From NCBI RefSeq assembly GCF_002563955.1, contig NZ_PDJE01000001.1:620001-684000 (forward strand): DNA of 64,000 bases, read 5' to 3'. The DNA comes from Paramicrobacterium agarici. Lineage in GTDB: Bacteria > Actinomycetota > Actinomycetes > Actinomycetales > Microbacteriaceae. This document shows positions 60,741-64,000 of this stretch, piece after piece. A program made the position numbers and the translations under genes. Position 1 is the first letter of the stretch; each line of letters begins with the position of its first letter. The notes beneath the pieces are model-generated. The model did no database searches and had not been told where the DNA came from. It saw only the letters and a program-made list of their open reading frames with translations.

Positions 60741-61594
60741 TTAGTGCGCTCCGAAGTAGCACTCGGCGGTGGTGCCGAGTGCAACGCGCACGAGTCCGCC
60801 GTTCATGGTGTCTTCGGGAACCTCGATCACGACGCTTCCGGTCGCTGTGTCGTCCGTGGAAAGCCGGTCGAGGTCGTCGAAAGCTGTCCCAGGACCTTGA
60901 GGGTTTCCGAAGCGTGTCGCATGCTCGACCCCGTCGCGATCGACGAACGTGACCTGCAGATCGCTCGACGGCAGAGCCGATCCCTCATCGAGGTACGTCA
61001 CCGTCGCCGTGATCGCGATGAAGCGATGTCCCTCTGACGGCTCCGATCCATACGCGGTCGTCGCATAGTCGTCGACGTTCGAGTCGACGAGTACTGAATC
61101 CACCGTCACTTCCCACTCCGGAGTGTCGGCCCCGAGTACGGCGGGGGTGCCGATCGCAAGCGGGTTGTCCGCGTCGCCGGGCTCACCTGCAGCATCCGTG
61201 CTTCGCTGGTCTGCCGCAGGAATGTCGTTGAGCATGTTGATGAACCCGGCCGTGTACGAGACGGCGAGAACCACAGAGAGAACGATGGCGATGAATGACA
61301 GGATGCTGCCGGTGATCGCCATGGCCTTGCGGCGGAGCTTCACGCTCATGCCCACGATGCCGAGCACGACTCCGAGGACGCCGAGAACCGCGGTCGCGTA
61401 GTTGACGATGGGAATGACGGCGCCGATCAGCGAGACGACACCGATGACGAGGGCAGCGACGCCGAAGCCGTTGACCCGATTGTCTGCCGGGGACGTTGCG
61501 GCGTCCGGTAGCCGTACGGCTGTCCCGTCTGCTGTGTGTAGGGCGGAGGAGCGTAGACGCCGTTCGGCTCGGGTGGCGGCAGCTGAATCGACAT
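60741..61594 (-). pseudogene. DUF4190/DUF4352-type membrane protein with an apparent one-base frameshift
   Basis: The natural start is ATG at 61594, giving a Pro/Tyr-rich leader (MSIQLPPPEPNGVYAPPPY, then TQQTGQPYGYRTPQRP) as usual for such proteins. The main body lies in another frame: DNRVNGFGVAALVIGVVSLI, two helices, then an extracellular beta domain like DUF4352 (WEVTVDSVLVDS, RFIAITATVTYLDEGS). Adding one C to the CCCC run complementary to 61489-61492 would join both parts exactly as RPPADNRVNG. So the gene is disabled by a deletion, is switched by slippage, or carries a sequencing error. Confidence 0.7.
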
Positions 61595-61706
61595 ACGTCA
61601 ACGATGCCAAAGCTCGGGAAGCTTGCCCATGGGGTCAACTGCCCAGTGGTCTCGATGACAACCTTCAAACTCCCTCTTGCCATCTGCGTCAGCACGATCT
61701 ATTCTC

Positions 61707-61730
61707 TTAATCAACACGTAGGTTGATAAA
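61707..61730. promoter_or_regulatory. ArsR operator TTAATCAAC-ACGTAG-GTTGATAAA
   Basis: Inverted repeat ATCAAC (61710-61715) and GTTGAT (61722-61727), extended by A/T bases on both sides, 18 bases before the ArsR ATG. A further half-site GGTTGAA lies at 61737. The AT-rich dyad overlapping the promoter of an arsR gene is the standard autorepression site. Confidence 0.65.
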
Positions 61731-61744
61731 GAAATAGGTTGAAT

Positions 61745-62095
61745 ATGACGGATGCGGATGACGAGGCTCTCGATGCGGCCTTTCTCGCTCTGGCGCACCC
61801 GATCCGACGCAGGATCATCGCCCGCCTGAGCAGAGGGTCTGCCACGGTGAACGACCTGGCGGAACCGTTCGAGATGTCCAAGCAGGCCGTATCGCGTCAC
61901 ATCCAGATGCTCGAGGCTGCGGGGCTCGTCACGCGATCGCGTGATGCGCAGCGCCGTCCCGTCGCGCTGGATGCCGCAAAACTCGAGAAGCTCACGTCGT
62001 GGATCGACCGATACCGGCTGATTCACGAGCAGCAGTTCAGGCAGCTCGATGAGCTTCTCGCTGACCATGAAAGCGAAAAGGATGTAGAGAAATGA
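61745..62095 (+). CDS. ArsR-family transcriptional regulator
   Basis: Winged-helix repressor of 116 residues. It includes FLALAHPIRRRIIARLSRG and VNDLAEPFEMSKQAVSRHIQ (20 residues), the recognition helix. No CxC metal motif is present, so it is not a metal sensor. It belongs to the group commonly placed before SRPBCC proteins. Its stop overlaps the next start (ATGA). It probably controls the three-gene operon and itself. Confidence 0.9.
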   Translation: MTDADDEALDAAFLALAHPIRRRIIARLSRGSATVNDLAEPFEMSKQAVSRHIQMLEAAGLVTRSRDAQRRPVALDAAKLEKLTSWIDRYRLIHEQQFRQLDELLADHESEKDVEK

Positions 62096-62568
62096 CGAAC
62101 CCCGTAACCATCACGGCACCGGAAGGCCTGCCCTTCATTGACATCGAGCGCGAGTTCGAGGCACCGCCCTCAGCGGTCTTCCGCGCCCACGCCGACCCAG
62201 AACTCGTCTCCCAGTGGATGGGCCCGCACGGCTATGAGATGGAGACTCCGGAATGGAACTTCACCACGCACGGTAGCTATCGGTTCGTGCATCGTGATCC
62301 AGACGGCAACGAGTACCGCTTCAACGGCACTTTCCACACGGTGCGAGAGAACGAGGTCGTGATCCAGACTTTCGAGTTCGAGGGGGCTCCGGATGCTGTC
62401 AGCATTGAGAAGCTGACACTCACTGATCTTGGCAATGGGCGCACGAAGCTCAGTTCCCGCGCAACGTACCCCAGCGTTGAGGTGCGTGACGCCATGGTTC
62501 AGAGTGGTATGGAACACGGCATCGTCGAGGGCTACGAGTCGCTTGACGCGATTCTTGCCCGTGGCTGA
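62092..62568 (+). CDS. SRPBCC/AHSA1-domain protein
   Basis: START-like fold protein of 158 residues. It has IDIEREFEAPPSAVFRAHAD, LVSQWMGPHGYEME, FNGTFHTVRENEVVIQTFEF (20 residues) and the C-terminal MEHGIVEGYESLDAILA. Proteins of this group bind hydrophobic ligands, but their function with ArsR is unknown. Translationally coupled to arsR. Confidence 0.9.
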   Translation: MTNPVTITAPEGLPFIDIEREFEAPPSAVFRAHADPELVSQWMGPHGYEMETPEWNFTTHGSYRFVHRDPDGNEYRFNGTFHTVRENEVVIQTFEFEGAPDAVSIEKLTLTDLGNGRTKLSSRATYPSVEVRDAMVQSGMEHGIVEGYESLDAILARG

Positions 62569-62582
62569 GGCTGGAGTCGATC

Positions 62583-62978
62583 ATGAAGATGAAGCTGGAA
62601 CTCGTTCCAATTCCGGTGACCGACGTTGACCGCGCCAAAGAGTTCTATACCGAGGCGCTCGGTTTCACTGCCGATGTCGATGCGGCACCGGCGCCGGGCG
62701 TGCGCGTCGTGCAGGTGACGCCGCCTGGCTCGGCCTGCTCGATCGGGTTCGGCACGGGACTTCCTGCGTATGACGACCGAGAGCCTGGAGCGGTGAAGGC
62801 GCTGCATATGGTCGTGGCTGATATCGAGGCGGCGCGGAGCGAGCTCATCGGGCGAGGTGTCGACGTGGGTGCGGTCGACGATGTCGGTGGCGGTGTCAAA
62901 TACGCCGCACTTGCCGACCCAGATGGCAATACTCTCGTGTTGCAGGAAATGGCCTGGCGCAAGCGTGACGCATTCTGA
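62583..62978 (+). CDS. VOC-family protein (glyoxalase/bleomycin resistance fold)
   Basis: A protein of 131 residues with two beta-alpha-beta-beta-beta modules. The start is MKMKLELVPIPVTDVDRAKE, then FYTEALGF; the second module is LHMVVADIEAARSELIGRGV (20 residues) and ends ALADPDGNTLVLQEM. The late Glu and His are candidate metal ligands. Third gene of the ArsR operon, 14 bases after the SRPBCC gene. Activity unknown. Confidence 0.87.
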   Translation: MKMKLELVPIPVTDVDRAKEFYTEALGFTADVDAAPAPGVRVVQVTPPGSACSIGFGTGLPAYDDREPGAVKALHMVVADIEAARSELIGRGVDVGAVDDVGGGVKYAALADPDGNTLVLQEMAWRKRDAF

Positions 62979-63055
62979 GCCGAGCGGCATGCGGATCGGG
63001 GTACTAGCGACGACAGAACCTCTGCCGTGACGCCCATCGCTGGTAGCGTGCCGTC

Positions 63056-63883
63056 ATGACGGGCGATTCTCTCCCCTCCGACAAGCAGATGCGCTTGCGT
63101 TACGCGGGCACCTGTCACCGTTGCGGCGCCAGTCTTCCCGCCGGCGTTCTCGCCGTATACGAGCGCGACGCACGGCGAGTGCGCTGCATCAGCTGCTCCG
63201 AGAGCGGTCGCGATGACGAAAACAGCGCAGGTGACGTCGACCTCGGTACCGCTGGAGCGTCGGCACGCCGCGAATACGAACGCCGTCAGAGCAGTCGAGA
63301 AGAGCGGATACGCAAGAAATATCCGAAGCTGAGCGGTGTCATCCTCGCGCTTTCGGACGAGCCGCAGAGCACTAGTGCGTGGAAGCAGGGCGCAATCGGT
63401 GAGGAGCTTCTCGCCCAGCGTCTGAGCACTCTCCCGGAGTCCGTGCGAACGCTCAATGACCGTCGCATTGCAGGCACACGTGCGAACATCGACCACATTG
63501 TCATCGCACCCTCGGGCGTGTGGGTCGTCGATGCGAAGCGCTACAGAGACAGGCGGCCTGAGCTTCAAGTTACGGGCGGGATCCTTCGGCAACGTTCCGA
63601 ATCACTGCGCATCGGTGGCCGCGACGGAACCCGCCTCGTCGAGGGCGTGACCGCTCAGGTCGCGCACGTGCGGAACGCGCTGGCTGATCCACAGCTGCCG
63701 GTCACTGGTGCACTCTGCTTTCTCGAGGCGGATTGGCCACTCCTTGGCGGCAGCTTCGTGGTCGATGGGGTGCATGTGCTCTGGCCGCGCCTTCTTGTCA
63801 AGCAGATCAGATCAGGGCCCGACCGGAAGATCGACGTCGACGCTGTGAGCGCGCGCCTCGCGAAGGCTTTCCCCGTCGCCTGA
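63056..63883 (+). CDS. NERD-domain nuclease-related protein with N-terminal zinc ribbon
   Basis: A protein of 275 residues. Cys20/Cys23 and Cys44/Cys47 (CHRCG, CISCS) form a zinc ribbon. A charged linker follows (REYERRQSSREERIRKKYPK, 20 residues). The NERD domain, about 110-245, includes QGAIGEELLAQRL, then IDHIVIAPSGVWVVDAKRY with the Asp and D-x-K of the restriction-endonuclease-like core. Likely DNA processing. No partner helicase is visible. Starts with ATG 63056. Confidence 0.85.
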   Translation: MTGDSLPSDKQMRLRYAGTCHRCGASLPAGVLAVYERDARRVRCISCSESGRDDENSAGDVDLGTAGASARREYERRQSSREERIRKKYPKLSGVILALSDEPQSTSAWKQGAIGEELLAQRLSTLPESVRTLNDRRIAGTRANIDHIVIAPSGVWVVDAKRYRDRRPELQVTGGILRQRSESLRIGGRDGTRLVEGVTAQVAHVRNALADPQLPVTGALCFLEADWPLLGGSFVVDGVHVLWPRLLVKQIRSGPDRKIDVDAVSARLAKAFPVA

Positions 63884-64000
63884 GGCTTCGCGTGACCAGC
63901 GACGGGCGATCGTCGCCCTCTTCCTGGCGCGGTTCTTGTCGCACACGTGCCGGTGCGGCATCAGGAAAAGCTGGGGAGGCTGTCAGCTGCGGTGGCTGAG
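63884..64000. other. window end, no gene recognised
   Basis: The last 117 bases after the NERD gene show no supported coding region. A gene may enter from beyond the window. Confidence 0.4.

Larger units (their letters stand above)
1..64000. repeat. dispersed octamer GGATGCTG/CAGCATCC
   Basis: Reading by eye I count about 45 GGATGCTG and about 40 CAGCATCC on the plus strand, against roughly one of each expected by chance in 64 kb. The preferred context is cCGGATGCTGtCg. Most copies are inside genes, where they encode Asp-Ala or (Thr/Ala)-Ala-Ser using GAT, GCT, GCA and TCC in place of the usual GC-ending codons. Clear gaps occur at about 6.2-11.1 kb and 12.8-18.4 kb. Confidence 0.85.

Noticed and set aside
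59842..60762. Minus-strand open frame of 306 codons across the acidic proteins
   Set aside because: Arg-rich translation with no start signal. The acidic frames have ribosome-binding sites and a coupled overlap with the ThDP enzyme.
1..64000. CRISPR array, tRNA/rRNA genes, insertion sequences
   Set aside because: No regularly spaced direct repeats, no cloverleaf or CCA-end patterns in the gaps, and no transposase motifs were seen. The octamer is dispersed, not arrayed.

Overview
The window is a GC-rich, densely coded stretch of an actinobacterial chromosome. Three things point to a Microbacteriaceae-like organism: the base composition and codon choice, an adjacent mshA/mshB-type pair for mycothiol, and an octamer (GGATGCTG and its complement CAGCATCC) scattered about 85 times through the sequence. 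The family-level placement is inference. I saw no rRNA, tRNA, CRISPR array, intact insertion sequence or phage gene.

Layout. 0-5.8 kb: the end of a myo-inositol catabolic operon (iolD, iolE, an iolG-like gene, iolH, a second Gfo/Idh/MocA dehydrogenase). 5.8-11.3 kb: an AT-richer insert with a cytoplasmic type-I sulfatase divergent from a lipoprotein/two-permease sugar importer, a palindromic operator in the shared promoter region, and decayed DNA on its right side. 11.4-19.2 kb: a tautomerase and a Gfo/Idh gene, then a second importer read leftwards behind a PfkB kinase, divergent from a DeoR regulator and a GH4 glycosidase. Neither importer has its own ATPase gene. 19.2-26.4 kb: an Lrp regulator, a CtlX-type hydrolase with ornithine cyclodeaminase (arginine/citrulline to proline), a Fic/VbhA toxin-antitoxin pair with an altered Fic motif, a GntR regulator, acylphosphatase, a YbjQ protein, a putative 3-methyladenine glycosylase and a TIGR01777 protein. 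26.5-29.1 kb: a thiolase and a FadB-like protein that lacks its dehydrogenase domain.

29.2-44.6 kb: housekeeping and accessory genes. These are an APH-like kinase, an AI-2E exporter with a small membrane protein, an epimerase/TetR divergent pair, GNAT, SDR, CDF, NUDIX, an unusual Nramp, an XRE-cupin regulator divergent from a methyltransferase/flavoprotein operon, kbl-tdh (threonine to glycine) and another Gfo/Idh enzyme. 44.8-48.5 kb: two acidic disordered proteins, an SDR of the general-stress type, a covalent-flavin amine oxidase and a DUF817 membrane protein. 48.6-55.8 kb: uncharacterised proteins, PspC, a Cys/Met-metabolism PLP enzyme, TfoX-N, mshA-mshB, RidA and a CPBP protease. 55.9-64 kb: a short-form aconitase, a pyruvate-oxidase-like ThDP enzyme overlapping an acidic disordered protein, another acidic protein, a membrane protein with an apparent one-base frameshift, an ArsR/SRPBCC/VOC operon and a zinc-ribbon NERD nuclease-like protein.

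Most striking observation: the octamer is roughly 40 times more frequent than chance, occurs about equally on both strands, forces otherwise uncommon codons inside genes, and appears as inverted pairs that form terminator-like hairpins at gene ends. That arrangement resembles proteobacterial DNA uptake sequences. The sequence alone does not show what it does here.
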